Below are positions 12,951 to 24,856 of a stretch of DNA of 64,000 bases, one piece after another. The DNA is from Cacajao melanocephalus (taxonomy: Eukaryota; Chordata; Mammalia; Primates; Pitheciidae), in NCBI GenBank assembly GCA_963573385.1, contig CAUYLG010071502.1, positions 1 through 64,000 of the forward strand. The letters are read 5' to 3'. Below the pieces are notes generated by a model. It worked only from the letters and a program-made list of their open reading frames with translations. It made no database searches and was not told the origin of the DNA. The position numbers and the translations under genes were made by a program. The first letter of the stretch is position 1; the number at the start of each line of letters is the position of its first letter.

Positions 12951-13383
12951 TGTTATGATTTGGATATGGTTTGTTTGTCCCCATCATAACTCATGTTGAA
13001 ATTTGATCCCCAATGTGAGAGTGCTGGAGGGTGAAGCCTAGTGGAAATTATTTGGATTATGAGGGTGAATCCTTCATGAATGTCTTGGTGTGGTTCTCAC
13101 TCTGACAAGATTGGATTAGATCTCTGAGGAATAGACTATTTCCCTCAAGAGTGGGTTGTAATAAAGCTAGGATGCCCCTTAGGTTTTGCCTTTTTGCATG
13201 TCTCCACTTCCCCCTTTGACTTCTCAGTCATGTTATGAGGTAGCAGGAAAGCTATTTTCAGAAGGTAGAGGCATGCCTTTGAACTTCCCGGCTTACAGAA
13301 CTGTGAGCTAAATAAATCCCTTTTCTTTATAAATTATTAAGTCACAGATATTCTGTTACAGTAACACAACAGGGACCAAGACA
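12951..13383 (+). mobile_element. Solo LTR, MaLR group (MST/THE1-like), complete with target duplication
   Basis: It starts TGTTATGATTTGGATATGGT and ends GGGACCAAGACA, with the CTGTGAGCTAAATAAATCCC polyadenylation region near the 3' end, so it runs from TG to CA as an LTR should. The five bases before it (12946-12950) and after it (13384-13388) are both CAGCT, a perfect target-site duplication of the size expected for MaLR. This fixes both ends to the base. No internal sequence remains. Confidence 0.92.
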
Positions 13384-13910
13384 CAGCTCAATCTTAAAAT
13401 GGATGAACATAGAACTATTAATTTCCACCACCATCCCCAAACTTGCTCACCATCTCTCCCATTTCAAGAAAATAGCACGATGAAATAAATATCTGGAAGT
13501 TATCCTGGAGTATTCTTTTTCTTTCCACAACCATATCTAATTTGTTAGCAAAATCAAAAATTATCTCAGATCCATCCATTTTTTTTCCATTTCTACTATG
13601 AGGATCTCTAGTGAAAACTACTAATTTTTGTTTCAAGTCTTAATCAGATTAAATTACTTAATAGCTATGTCATTTATTGGAGGACTTTAAAACTCTCAGA
13701 TGACTTACAGTAAAATGTTGGGTTTGTATGACCTGGTCCCTGTCTATCTATCTCTAACTTCATTTCTTCCTACTTTCCCACTTATTCCCTCTGTGGTAGC
13801 CATGAGGGTGATTTTTCTGCACTTGCTCAAGCCAGTGGGTTTCTACCTTTGGGCCTTTACAATAGGTGTTAATTTTTCTGTGATGTACTTTCATTTGATT
13901 TTTGCTTGAT
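13384..13910 (-). mobile_element. L2 LINE fragment, antisense, right part
   Basis: The plus strand continues the reversed L2 consensus. It has a CCACCACCATCCCCAAACTT segment, a TATCCTGGAGTATTC-type segment, and then the GACCTGGTCCCTGTCTATCT and TTTGGGCCTTTACAATAGG segments (consensus 'GGCCTTTGCACTTGC'). It once encoded part of the L2 ORF2 C-terminus, and no frame survives. Small frames at 13418-13636 (-) and 13700-13909 (+) are remnants or chance. Confidence 0.7.
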
Positions 13911-15435
13911 CAAATTTGTCATTCAAATCACAATTTGTCATATTTTTGAACATTCAAGCTTATGCATATTCTCTATATAGCAACAATTACAATCTGATTT
14001 CTTGTTTATGAGTTTGTTTTCTTTATTAAAATCTGAGTATTATCATAGAAATAATCTTTTTGACTACTGTATTCTTCATGACCAATATATGTAAAACACA
14101 GCAAAAACTCTATAACAATTTTGCAATTAGAATTAATGTGAGATAGCATAAACTGATTAATGTTATTTCAACTTTTAATTATTTGACAAAACTTTACAGT
14201 ATGAAATAGAATGTAAAGAGTTAAAATTGAGAGCACAAGTATTATTTGAATACTACTACTCCATGTGGTAGTTATAAGAAATTATAGCTATATTACCAAT
14301 ATTTCTTCTTATTTTTAGTTGGCTATTTATTCCAAAATATTTTATGTACATTTTGTCTTTTGTTTTGGAGGAATCACCTAATGATGGCACTGTTTATATC
14401 AAGAGTATAAGGTATAAATCATCTTGTACAACTTTATTGAAATTCTTGCTTTTTCTGAGAGAAACTTCAAATGCATAACTTATGATTATTTTTTCTTAAA
14501 ACATTTACTTACACTGGAATCCTGGATCACATTGCTACTTTTCCAAGTGTTAAACATCTTTCACTAAAGGCAGTGTGATCTCTTTGCTTAAGAATACTTT
14601 ATTTGCCTTCATTTAGTTTTACTCTTAGGCAAGAATGAAAATGTGACTGCCACTTAATAAGTGCTCTCAGATAGAGGTATTCGTTTACAGCCATCATACA
14701 AATAAGATTTGATAAAACTTGGTAAATTCTTGATACTCTATATAGAATCACATATATATGTATATATACGTATACATACACATACACACACATTATGTAT
14801 ACATATATAAAATCAGTAACAAAACAAATACTAATTTTCATTAAAACAGAGTTTGTATGGGGCCTGGTTCTTCTGATTCAGTTCCCTATTAGGGAAAACC
14901 TTTTACTAAATTTTAACATACCAATAGAAAACAAATAGAACCACTGAGATGTTAGAAATATTGCTCAGTGCAACAAATTTCTTGTGGTATAATTAGACTA
15001 CATTTTTAGGATGCCTTGAGATGTACTGTTTCCAGTCTTTAAGTGGCTACTTTGGTTAACTATTGAATGTTCAACATAAATTGTATGTTCAGGGGCTTCC
15101 TCTTGTAGTGCTTTTACATTAAAATACTGTAATAAAACCACTATGATAATAATAGGAGTAAATAAGCAAAATGAAAAATGACAAGCATCTTTACTGTGAT
15201 TAAAGTATATTCAAATTCCTTTGCATGTTCTAATAAGTCCCAAACACCATCTTACATATTCCTTCACACTTTGGATAATTTTGGTATAGCATAATGAGAG
15301 TAAAGATATACACATATTTCAGATTCAGATATTTATTAAGAAATACCTATATGAGTTGTGCTTTAATTTAATCTACTTTATTTTTTCTGAATCTCACTGA
15401 AAGTAGTTAATTTTGTCTTGTTCTAGAACTACTTT
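13911..15435. other. Unassigned, with TA/CA tract
   Basis: No gene or identified element. A mixed (TA)/(CA) tract lies at about 14750-14810, and the minus-strand frame of 80 codons over it is low-complexity. Confidence 0.5.
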
Positions 15436-16669
15436 TTAAAAAACAGATGTTATTTTCATTACATTTTTAAGTTCACAGCAAAATCAAGCAAAAATTATAT
15501 ATTTTTATACACCTGCTGTCCCCAAACATACATAGATTCTTCCATTATTACTTTTCCCCATCAGACTGGAACATTTGTTACAATTGATGAACTTATATTG
15601 ATATATCATTATAATTCAATGTCCATAGTTTACATTAGGATTATTTCTTAGTGTTGTACATTCTATGGGTTTGGACAAATATATAATCACATGTGTACAC
15701 CATTATAATAGCAATGATACAGAGTTGTTTCACTACCCTGAATATACTCTGTAATTTTCTTATTCATCCTTCCCTTCCACCTAATCCTTGGCAATCCTTG
15801 ATTGTTTTACTTTCTCTGTAGGTTTTTTTGATTTTTCAGAATATTACATAGTTGGAATCATATAGCAGGTAGCATTAGAGGCTGTTTCTTTCACTTATTG
15901 ATATGCATGAAAGTTTTTTCCATGTCTTTTCATACCTTGATAGCACCTTCCCTTTTAGCACTGAATAATATTCCATTGTCCGGATGTACTACAGATTGTT
16001 TATCCATTTATTTTTTATTTATTTACTAAAGGACACCTTAGTTACTTTCAAGTTTTGGCAATTATGAGTCAAGTTGCTGTAAATGTCTGTGTAGACATAA
16101 CTTTTTAATTCATTTGGGTTAATACCAAGAAACATGATGGCTGGATCCTATGGAAAGTATATATTTAGATTTGTAAGAAATCACCAAACGGTCTTCAAAG
16201 TGGCTGCACTTTTTTGCTTTTCCACCAACAATAATTGAGGGTTCCTGTTGCTTCACATCCTTGCCAGTATTTGTTGTTGTCAGTGTTCTAGATTTCAACT
16301 ATTCTAACAGGTGTGTAGTGGTATCTCGTTGTTGTTTTACTTTGCAGTTCCCTGATGACAGATGACATAATCATCTTTACATACACGTATTTTTCATTCA
16401 GATCTTCTTTGGTGAGGTGTCTATGCAAGGTCTTCGGTCCGTTTTTTAATCCAGTCATTTGCATTCCTATTATTGAGCTTTCAGATTTCATTGTACATTT
16501 TGACTAAATAGCCTTTTATCAGGTGTGTCTTTTGCAAATATTATCTCCCAGTCTGTGGCTTGTCTTTTTTATTCTTTGACAGTATCTTTTGCATAGCAAA
16601 CATTTTTCATTTAAAAAACTTCCAGTTTATCAATTCTTTCTTCTTTGATTATCCCGTTAGTGTGATATC
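15436..16669 (-). mobile_element. L1M (L1MB-like), antisense: 3' UTR and ORF2 C-terminal region
   Basis: The plus strand follows the reversed L1MB-type consensus closely: AAGTTCACAGCAAAATCAAG, CATTCTATGGGTTTGGACAA, AATAATATTCCATTGTCCGG, CAGTGTTCTAGATTTCAACT, and TTTGCAAATATTATCTCCCA with CAGTCTGTGGCTTGTC. It is the 3' portion of one element that continues after the LTR at 16670-17071. Stops and indels break every frame. Confidence 0.9.
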
Positions 16670-17071
16670 TGTATGGTTTGAATGTTTGTGTTTCTCCAAA
16701 ATCATGTTGAAACATATTCCCCAATGGAATAGTAATAAGAAGTAGAGCTTTTAGGAGATAATTAGGTCATGAGGGTAGAGTCCTCATAAATGGGATTAAT
16801 GTTCTTATTTATAGAAAAAAACAACTTAAGAGTGTCTGTTTAGTCATTTTTGCACTTCCACCATGTGAACACAAAGTCTTTACTCTTTTCACCTGTGAAA
16901 ATGAAGCAAGGGGTGCCATCTATAAAGCAGAGAATGAGCCTTTACCAGACACTAAATTTGCTGGCACTTTTAAAATTTACTAGTCTCTAGCATTGTGAGA
17001 TATAAATTTGTATATTTATAAATTACCTAGTCAGAGATATTTTATTACAGCAACAGGAACAAACTGAGACA
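16670..17071 (+). mobile_element. Solo LTR, MaLR group (MLT1A/MST-like), inserted in the L1M
   Basis: It starts TGTATGGTTTGAATGTTTGT and ends CAAACTGAGACA. In between are AATTAGGTCATGAGGGTAGA, ATTTGCTGGCACTTTTAAAA and a polyadenylation-type region. The L1M consensus is interrupted at GTGATATCT and resumes at GTATTTAAAAAGT, so the LTR landed inside L1. I could not identify a clean target duplication. Confidence 0.85.
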
Positions 17072-19935
17072 GTATTTAAAAAGTAATTCCCAAACTCAAG
17101 GTCATTCAGATTTTCTTGTTTCATTTTGTAGGGACTTATAGTTTTAATTTCTGTATTTAGGGCTATGTCCATTTTGAGCTAATTTTTGGGAAGGATATAA
17201 ACTCTGCATCTAGATTCTTTTTTTTTTCTTTTTGCATATTGATGTCTGGTTGTTTCAGTACCATTTGTTGAAAAGACTATATTTTCTCCATTTATTGTTT
17301 TTGCTCCTTTGTCAAAGATCAGTTTATTATCTCTATCTGGGACTATATGTAGGCCTTCTAGGCTTCCCATTTTGTTTCATCAATTCATTTGTCTATTCTT
17401 TTACCAATATCACACAGTTTTAATTACTGTAATTTTACAGTAAGTACGTTTTACAGTCAGGTAGTGTCAGACTTAACTTTGTTCTTCTTCAATATTGTGG
17501 TAGCTAGTCTAGGACTTTTTGCTCTATATGTAAACTTCAGAATAATTGTGTCTATTTCTGCAAAGGAATTTAGGATTGCATTGAATCTATATATCAAGTT
17601 GGGAAGAACTGACATCTTGACAATATTGAGTATTTATCCATGACCATTTAATATCTCTTCATTTATTTAGTTATTTTTGATTTCTTTCATCAGAGTTTTG
17701 TAGTTTTACACATATATATTTTGCACATATTTGTTAAATTTATAAGTGAGTCTTTTTGGTGGTAATGTAAATAACATGTGTTTTGAATTTTGAATTTTAA
17801 TTTTGTTTATTGCTTATATATGGGAAAGTGATTGATTTTGTACATATCCTTATATCCTGCAACCTTGGTGTAATTGCTTATTAGTGATAGCGGAGGTTTT
17901 TGGTCTATTCTTTCACATTTTCTACATAACCATGTCATCTGTGAACAAACACAGTTTTATTTCTTCCTTCCCCTTATGCATACCTTTTGTTTCCTTTCCT
18001 TGTCTTATTGCATTAGCCAGTGCTTTCATTATAATGTTGAAAACTAGTGGTGAAAGGGGACATCAACGCTTTGTTGAAAATATTAGTAGGAAAAGCTTTG
18101 AGTTTCTGACCATTTAGCATAATGTTTACTGTAGGAATTTTATAGATATTGTTGATTAAGTTGAAGACATTTTCTTCTATTCCTAGTTTACTGAGACTCT
18201 TATTTATCATGAATAGGTGTTAGATTATGTCAAATGCTTTTGGTATGATCATGTGACTTTTCTTTCTTAGCTTGTTATGTGATTAATTATATCAATTGAT
18301 TTACAAGTGTTATATCTGCCTTGATATCTAAGATAAATTCCACTTGGTTATTGTGTATAATTTTTATACACTGTTGGATTTATTTGGTAATATTTTCTTG
18401 AGAATTTTGCATTTATTTTTATTTGAGATATTAGTCTATTGTTTTCTTTTCTTGTGATGTCTGCCTGGTTTTGATAGTAGGGCAATGCTAGCCTCATAGA
18501 ATGATTTAGAAAGTATTACTTCTACTTCTACTTCTACCTTGTGAAGGAACATATTGAGAATTGGTATAATTTCTTTATTGGATGTTTGGTAGAAATTATC
18601 AGTGAATGCATCTGTGCCTGCTCTTGTTGCTTCAGACATTTAATTATGGATTTATAATTATATAATAAATATAGGCCACTTAAAATTTATGTTTTTTCTT
18701 GTGTAACTTTTGGAAGATTATGTTTTTCAATGAATTTTTTCATTTCCTAAAACATCAAATTTGTGGAAATCACATTGTTCATAGTATTCCTTAAAATCTT
18801 GTTAATATCCATGAGATCTACATTGATGTATCCTCTTTCATTTCTGATATGAGTGTTACAGCTATGCTTTTCCTACCCTAGTCATAGAGGCTTACTGATT
18901 TTATTAATCTTTTCAAATAACTAGTTTTGGTTTTCTTGATTTTACATTTTTAATTGATTTCTGCTCTAATTTTTATTACTTTGTTTCTTCTGCTTACTTT
19001 GGATTTAATTTTCTTCTTTCCTAGTTTCAAAGATAAAGTTGTGGTGATTTATTTTGGATATTTCTTCTTTTCTAATATATGTACTCAATGCTATAAATTT
19101 TCCTCTAAGCACTAATTTTGCTGCATCCTTCATATTTTTGACAAGTGGTATTTTTATTTTTATTCAGCTTAAAGTATTTTGAAAAGTGTATTCTGCTGTT
19201 GGATAAAAAAAATCTATAGATGTCTGTTATATCCAGTTGACTGATGATGTTGCTGGGTTCAGCTAAATCCTCACTGATTTTCTGCTAGCTGGATATGTCC
19301 ATTTCTGATTAAAAGGTCTGCAATTATAACAGTGGGTTTATCTATTTCTCATTGTAGCTTTTGCTCCACAAATATTGATGCTCTGTTGGTAAGCATGTAC
19401 ACTCTAAAGATTTCTGTGTCTTCTTGGAGAACTGACCCCATTATTATTATTATATGATGCCTATTCAAACCTGATAACTTTCATTACTCTGAAATCTGCT
19501 GTGTCTGAATTAACATAGCTGCTCCTATTTTGTTTTGGTTAGTGTTAGCATAATACATTTTTCTTCATCTATTTACTTTAAATCAACTTGTTTCTTTACA
19601 TTTAAAGTGGATATCTTGTACACAATTCATAGTTGGGTCTCTTTTTTTTATTCACTCACAGTCTCTGTCTTTTATTTGGTGTATCTAGATCACTGTAATT
19701 AATCATGTTGTTGGATTCATCTTTATCATACTTGTTACTGTTTTCTATGTGTTGCCTTTCTCTTTGGCTTTTATTATTGTCTTACACACTTTTCTGCTTT
19801 TTATGGTTACAATAAAGTGTATCATAAAGTTCCACTTTTCTTAGCCTATCAGTTGTACTTACTTTTTTTTTAAAACTTATTTCCTTAGGAAATTTTATTC
19901 TTTTCTCTTCTCTCATCTACTATCCTGTAAGGAGT
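17072..19935 (-). mobile_element. L1M (L1MB-like), antisense: ORF2 reverse transcriptase and endonuclease regions
   Basis: Continuation of the element starting at 15436. The plus strand shows, in reversed L1 order, ACCATTTGTTGAAAAGACTA, CAGTTTATTATCTCTATCTG, TTGGGAAGAACTGACATCTT, the RT region at about 18010-18210 and upstream ORF2 as far as about 19935. The minus-strand frame at 18013-18210 still reads as an L1 reverse-transcriptase piece, with a [16 protein letters not shown] segment. The other frames are broken. ORF1 and the 5' UTR are absent. The copy spans about 4.1 kb without the LTR and is long dead. Confidence 0.9.
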
Positions 19936-20756
19936 GTGGTATGTGTGTGTGTCAATATAAATATATATATGTTAAATGAATTACCTGAAGAAATTAAAGT
20001 AAGCTGTGGTATACAATTGTCCTTTGTAAAAGTACATCAAAAAATCATAATTCAGGTGAACTGAAAAATAGTTCATTTAGTGCTATTTAATGTTGTGATC
20101 CCATTATGTATCTATTTGACTTTAGCTCCTCATATAGGTTCTGAACTTCTAAACCAAATAGATGAAATACTTTTGACACTGCTGATATTGGCTTATTCCT
20201 TAATTATTTATACAATAAGCCTCTAAGATTCATGGACTACAATTCATACCCAGTACAACAGAATTGGACATATTACTTTGCAACTGGTCAATTTTATGTC
20301 TGTGTCTTTAATTCCTGAGAACAGAATGATGAATATTTGATCCCCAGTATATCATATATACATGTAATTAATTTTAAACAGATAATTCAATATTCAAATT
20401 TATTGCAAAGGTGGCCAAGACAGTACAAGTGTTGATGACTCATAAATAGAACTACACTGATTATTTACATTAGGTTCTTGAGGATTGAAATAACATTCTT
20501 TCTGCTTTTCTTAATAAATGACAGGCTCATATGCGTAGACTTGAATTAAAAATTGACCAATATTAACTGCCATGAGCCTGTGAACCAATTATTGTTGTCA
20601 TCTCAAACACAATAATAGATTAATTACTAGGATTTTCTAAAATGGCTTTTGAAAATCTATTTTAATGTTATTTTCTATTAAAAGCAGCTTACACAAGTTT
20701 TCTAAATCTGTACTCCCACCAATGATATTACCACACCATCGTAGTAGAAAATTTCC
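19936..20756. other. Unassigned sequence
   Basis: A short (TG)n/(TA)n patch lies at 19940-19970, and then old AT-rich sequence with nothing recognised. Confidence 0.5.
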
Positions 20757-21068
20757 AGAGTTTGAATGTTTGCCCCCTCAAAACTCATGTTGAAATTGAA
20801 CTGCCATTGTAAACGTATTAAGATATGGGACCTTTAAGGGGTGATTAGGCCACCCAGTATTATGAGTGGAACTAATGCCATTATGAAAGAATGAGTTTGG
20901 CTCCCTTTTTTCCCTTCAGCCATGTAATGACACAACAAGAAGGCCCATGTCAGATGTCACCACCTTCACATTGGACTTTCCAGCCTTCAGGTATGTGAGC
21001 TATTACATTTGCATTCATTATAATTTACACAGTCTTGGTATTCTGATACAGCAGCACAAATTAAGACA
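20757..21068 (+). mobile_element. Solo LTR, MaLR group (MLT1A/MST-like), shortened
   Basis: AGAGTTTGAATGTTTGCCCC, AACTCATGTTGAAATTGAAC, CAGCCATGTAATGACACAAC and the GCAGCACAAATTAAGACA end follow the MaLR order. Compared with related LTRs, the middle is shortened and the first TGCTATGG bases are not recognisable. Confidence 0.75.
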
Positions 21069-21640
21069 AAAAAAGTTTCCTAATATTAATATAAGAATGA
21101 TCAGTCTTCTTTTTAGTTCTTTTAATTCAGTGATCAAGATATGCTCATCCATTTGCCAATTCTAGTCTTGCTGTGTTGCATATTGATTAAAACCATTATA
21201 CTTAGCTGAAACATTAGAGGCAGTAAACACACATAACCAGACAGTATTGAATCTGTGGTATTGGTTATAACGGTGGAACTATGTATAGGCCAACTACTCT
21301 CACTAAATCACATCCTCAAAAGTGGCTTAACTATAAAAGGAAAATTTGATATTTTAGATACTGCTCTTTCAGGTAGAGCAATTATATAGTCAAATTATGT
21401 CCTTAATCTTGGGAAACTTATAACATAAACTGCATAAATGACAACTAAATGCACTAGAATATATACACATTTTTGTAATAGAAACATTATAAGAAAACTA
21501 TCAGAAAACATTATTTTTTCCAGGATAATTATTCAAAATTACCTCATGTAAAATATATTTGAATTTGAGTGCCACAATCAAGTATAAAATACATGGAAAA
21601 ACACAATGCAATTTTGATATCCATAAGAATTAAAAATTTA
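21069..21640. other. Unassigned sequence
   Basis: Nothing recognised on either strand. Confidence 0.5.
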
Positions 21641-21642
21641 AA

Positions 21643-21715
21643 ATATAAATAATATTAATGTTTTAAATTTTAAATTAAACATGAATAATATTAATGTTTT
21701 AAATTTAAATGTTTA
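21643..21715 (+). repeat. Two-copy AT-rich tandem repeat
   Basis: The unit AATAATATTAATGTTTTAAA occurs at about 21647 and again at about 21683, separated by a short AAATTAAACATG-like spacer. The period is about 36 bases. Confidence 0.7.
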
Positions 21716-21749
21716 AAATGGTAGATAATAGCAACGTTATCTACCATTT
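21716..21749. repeat. Perfect inverted repeat, 13-base arms
   Basis: AAATGGTAGATAA at 21716-21728 and its exact complement TTATCTACCATTT at 21737-21749 flank an 8-base loop, TAGCAACG. The arrangement could extrude a hairpin. The right arm overlaps the start of a MIR. Confidence 0.85.
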
Positions 21750-21915
21750 ATAGCATACTCAATGTGTTCCAAGGATTTTACATGGGTAATTTAATTTAAT
21801 TATCACAGTTCCCATATCAACCAACCTACACTATTCCAAATTGCCAAACAAAGTAATTAAGGCTCTGAGAAGTAACTTAGTTGCTAAGTTCCAAAGGAGA
21901 TCTCTTTGTCTGACT
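21737..21915 (+). mobile_element. MIR SINE
   Basis: CATTTATAGCATACTCAATG, AAGGATTTTACATGGGTAAT and CTCTGAGAAGTAACTTAGTT followed by GCTAAG match successive parts of MIR (the 'TTTACATGTATTAACTC' and 'AGAGGTTAAGTAACTTGCC' regions). Confidence 0.7.
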
Positions 21916-22699
21916 TTAAAGACCCTGAATGTTCTCTAGGCATATCAGGCTTTATTCAGTTGCCCAAAGCTGTTAGGGAAGTAAATTTGTTTCTATTTAA
22001 CTCTTATGTCTGAAATTTATAAACACTCAGACAGGGAAAAACTATAAAATGACATTTAGTTTCAGAGCAGAGGGTCAAATGGCCCAAAACACTCCTCAGA
22101 TCTTTTAGCTGATGCATATAGGATTTTGTATTCAGGGTAAATGTCTGGAAGTAAATGAATTCAAGTTAAGAGTTAAGTAATTTTAAGGATAGACATGCAT
22201 TTTGAGAAAGATGCAAAATTTAAGCACCTACAATTCTTGAGTTATTTCTCCAACATATTCTTCTATTTCAGCATATGATCCTATAACAGTGCAGCACTTT
22301 TTGAACTGGCCTGCCTCATGTCTTCCCTGTTTCAGTCCATTCTGCCAAGCATAGCTGGCAAAGTCATTATTCAAAAGCATTTTAGTAAACAAAAGCTCTT
22401 TAAAGATAGAATCCAGGTTCCCCAAAACACATCAGCAGATGCATAAATGAGAGCGACTAAGCTCTGATATGTATGGTATCTCCTAGAAATCATAGTCCTA
22501 TTTTGCCAAAGCGGACCCCAGAATTTGAAATAAGGCCATCTGTATTATCTTCTTTTCTCATTGCCTAAGCAGTTCAGGTATCAGATGGAGAAAGGAGGCG
22601 TGGGGACAAGGATCATGATCATCTATTCCAGCTAGTTGTTTATTTCACTGCAAATTGATAGTGTTTGCAATATATAGCTAAGACATTTGTAGTATGTTT
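21916..22699. other. Unassigned sequence
   Basis: No element identified. A 65-codon minus-strand frame at 22228-22425 has no recognisable domain. Confidence 0.5.
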
Positions 22700-22780
22700 T
22701 GTATCTCATATATATATACATATATATATAAAATATATACACATATATAATGATTCTGGGCTTATTTTCTGGTTGGTAGG

Positions 22781-22865
<85 letters not shown>
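22700..22865. repeat. Compound microsatellite (AT)n(AC)n(AT)n
   Basis: (AT)12 at 22783-22806, (AC)11-12 at 22807-22829 and (AT)15 at 22830-22859, followed by AC. Shorter TA/CA runs lie at 22702-22750. The long minus- and plus-strand frames here (143 and 83 codons) are Tyr-Ile-Cys-Val repeat artefacts, not genes. Confidence 0.97.
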
Positions 22866-22866
<1 letters not shown>

Positions 22867-22911
22867 CTTACAAAGCACATTGGGAAAATGATGTAAATAA
22901 AAATTACATAG

Positions 22912-23490
22912 AATAACAAGTACTGGTGAAGATGTAAAATGATTGCAATCAACTTACATAGCTGGTGAAAATATACATTACATCCACTTTGAAAAATTCT
23001 AGGACAGCATTTTCTAATGCATGTAACATATAAACTTAGTTTATATACTAAACATAAATGCATATAATATATGCATCAAAAGTTACATTTATAGAAGCAC
23101 TATTCACAATAGTCCCAAATTGGATAAATTTTATAGTATATTTATGCAATAGGATATCATATGGCAATGACAATTACAAGATACAACAATTAATGGAACT
23201 TCATAAATGTTATGATGAGTGAAATAAACCAGACACAGGATACAGTCTGTGTAATTGTATTTATATAAAATTTTAAAAAAGTAGCTATATTTTTTGCATT
23301 TTAACTTATAATATGATTATACAGATGTAGTGATGAAAGTGAATATTAGGTAATTGGGTTTCTGCTTATGTCCTATTTCTTGATTTATTGATAGTTACCT
23401 AGGTGAATTTATTTTGGAAATTAAAAAAATTACTAGTCTTACACTTTGATCTGTATTATTTTCTATATGCACAGTATACTTTAATACAAT
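22912..23490 (+). mobile_element. L1M 3' end, sense
   Basis: AGTACTGGTGAAGATGTAAA, TTATAGAAGCACTATTCACA, GATGAGTGAAATAAACCAGA and the end region CAGTATACTTTAATACAATG follow the late ORF2 and 3' UTR of L1M elements in sense. There is no frame left. The compound microsatellite lies just upstream, but it is not obviously part of the element. Confidence 0.65.
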
Positions 23491-24059
23491 GTTTGTATTT
23501 ATAAATACCCAATTTTCTCTCTGGATTATGAGATTTGAAACATGTTTATGTAACACATATATTTTAAAAAAAATTTTCAAAAAGTTCCCCTGTTACTCTA
23601 CGCTTATCCATGTAGCTTATCTCCCTAAGCCAATTATATGCGAAAGACAAAAGATGCTTATGTTGGTGTAAATCACACTATATCTGATTTAGGCTTATTA
23701 TGTAGCATATTCTGTCACCTTTGGTGTGACTTCAGGGTCTATTGACAAAAATTATTTGTCTTTACTGGTATGTTCCCCATTTACTCAATGTAAATTGGAA
23801 AACCATTCTAGACCTTTGCTTTGGTGGGAGCTTTTATATTTTAATATGGATTTACCTAGTGATATAATATTTGGAGTCATTTATGTTCCAAATTAGCTTC
23901 TAAAAATAAACATGGAATTTACTGACATAGCAGGCAGGAGAAATATGAAAGAGAAGTATGGAAAGCTCATAGAATGGAAGAACTGGTACTTCTCCGGTTT
24001 CACAGATTTATGTAGAGTTGAGCTGAGGCCCCATTGAGTAGTGTAGAGACAGATGGCCT
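23491..24059. other. Unassigned sequence
   Basis: No gene or element recognised. Confidence 0.5.
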
Positions 24060-24617
24060 GTGAGTTACTAATTGTACATGGAGTACATAGTGAAATTTCA
24101 ATACATATAATGTAAAGTGATCAGATCAGGGTAGTTAGCATATCCACCATGTTGAGAATTTATTGTTTATTTGTGTTTAGAATATTGAATATCTTCCTTC
24201 TAGCTATTGAAATTATGTAATATAGCTAACTATAGTCACCCTACAGTGGTATAGAACACTGGAATTTATTATCACTATCTAACTCATAACTCTGTATCCT
24301 TTAACAAATCTTTCTCTATTCCTTCATTCCTCCTATTATTACCCAGCCTCTACTATCCTCTGTTCTACTTTTTGCTTCTATGAGATCAACCTTGTTTAGC
24401 TTCCATACATAAATGAAAACATGCAGTGTTTAACTATATTTTCCTGGTTTGTTGGAGGACATAAAGTCCTCCAGTTTCATTCATGTGGCTGAAAATGACA
24501 GGATTCTTTCACATGGCTGAATAGCATCCCATTGCGTGTGTGTGTGTGTATGTGTGTGTGTGTGTGTGTGTATCACATTTTCTTTATTCATGCATCTGCT
24601 GTTGAACACCTAAGTTG
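24060..24617 (-). mobile_element. Older L1 (L1MA-like), 3' UTR part, antisense
   Basis: The plus strand is the reversed L1MA-type 3' UTR: GTAAAGTGATCAGATCAGGG, AACTATAGTCACCCTACAGT, TAAAGTCCTCCAGTTTCATT and ATTTTCTTTATTCATGCATC followed by ACCTAAGTTGAT. At 24618 it switches abruptly to sense L1 sequence from further upstream. That makes it the 3' part of a minus-strand insertion with an inverted 5' part. A (GT)n run at 24535-24572 lies inside it. Confidence 0.88.
24535..24572. repeat. (GT)n microsatellite inside L1
   Basis: About 19 GT units with one TATG interruption at 24549-24552. It replaces the TGTGTATATATACC stretch normal at this place in L1. Confidence 0.95.
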
Positions 24618-24682
24618 ATAAGACCTCAAATGCAAATGCAAAAATAAGCAAATGGAATTTTATCAAATGACAAAGCATATGC

Positions 24683-24720
<38 letters not shown>

Positions 24721-24856
24721 AGTAAAAAGACAACCTACAGAATTAGAGAAAACATTTGCAAACTACTCATTTGACTGGAGATTGATATATAGCATATACA
24801 AGGAACCCAAACATCTCAACAGCAAAAAGACAAACAATCCTATTTAAAAACAATGG
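24618..24856 (+). mobile_element. Older L1, inverted 5' part, first segment
   Basis: Sense L1 ORF2 sequence: AAATGCAAAAATAAGCAAAT, AAGACAACCTACAGAATTAG, and CAAACATCTCAACAGCAAAA. It runs up to TTTAAAAACAATGG, where the younger L1 is inserted. The exact continuation (GCCAATGATCTAAACAGACA) is found after that insertion at about 27919. A (CA)n run at 24687-24716 sits inside it. Confidence 0.85.
24687..24716. repeat. (CA)n microsatellite inside L1
   Basis: About 15 CA units within the older L1 inverted part. It is complementary to the (GT)n at 24535-24572, about 115 bases away. Confidence 0.95.

Noticed and set aside
18013..18210. Minus-strand frame resembling a reverse transcriptase
   Set aside because: It is a real homology but only a fragment of a dead L1M ORF2, broken on both sides, so it was recorded under the L1 and not as a gene.
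22632..23063. 143-codon minus-strand frame, the longest in the window
   Set aside because: It is produced by the (AT)n/(AC)n microsatellite, which codes Tyr-Ile and Cys-Val repeats, and by an L1M fragment.
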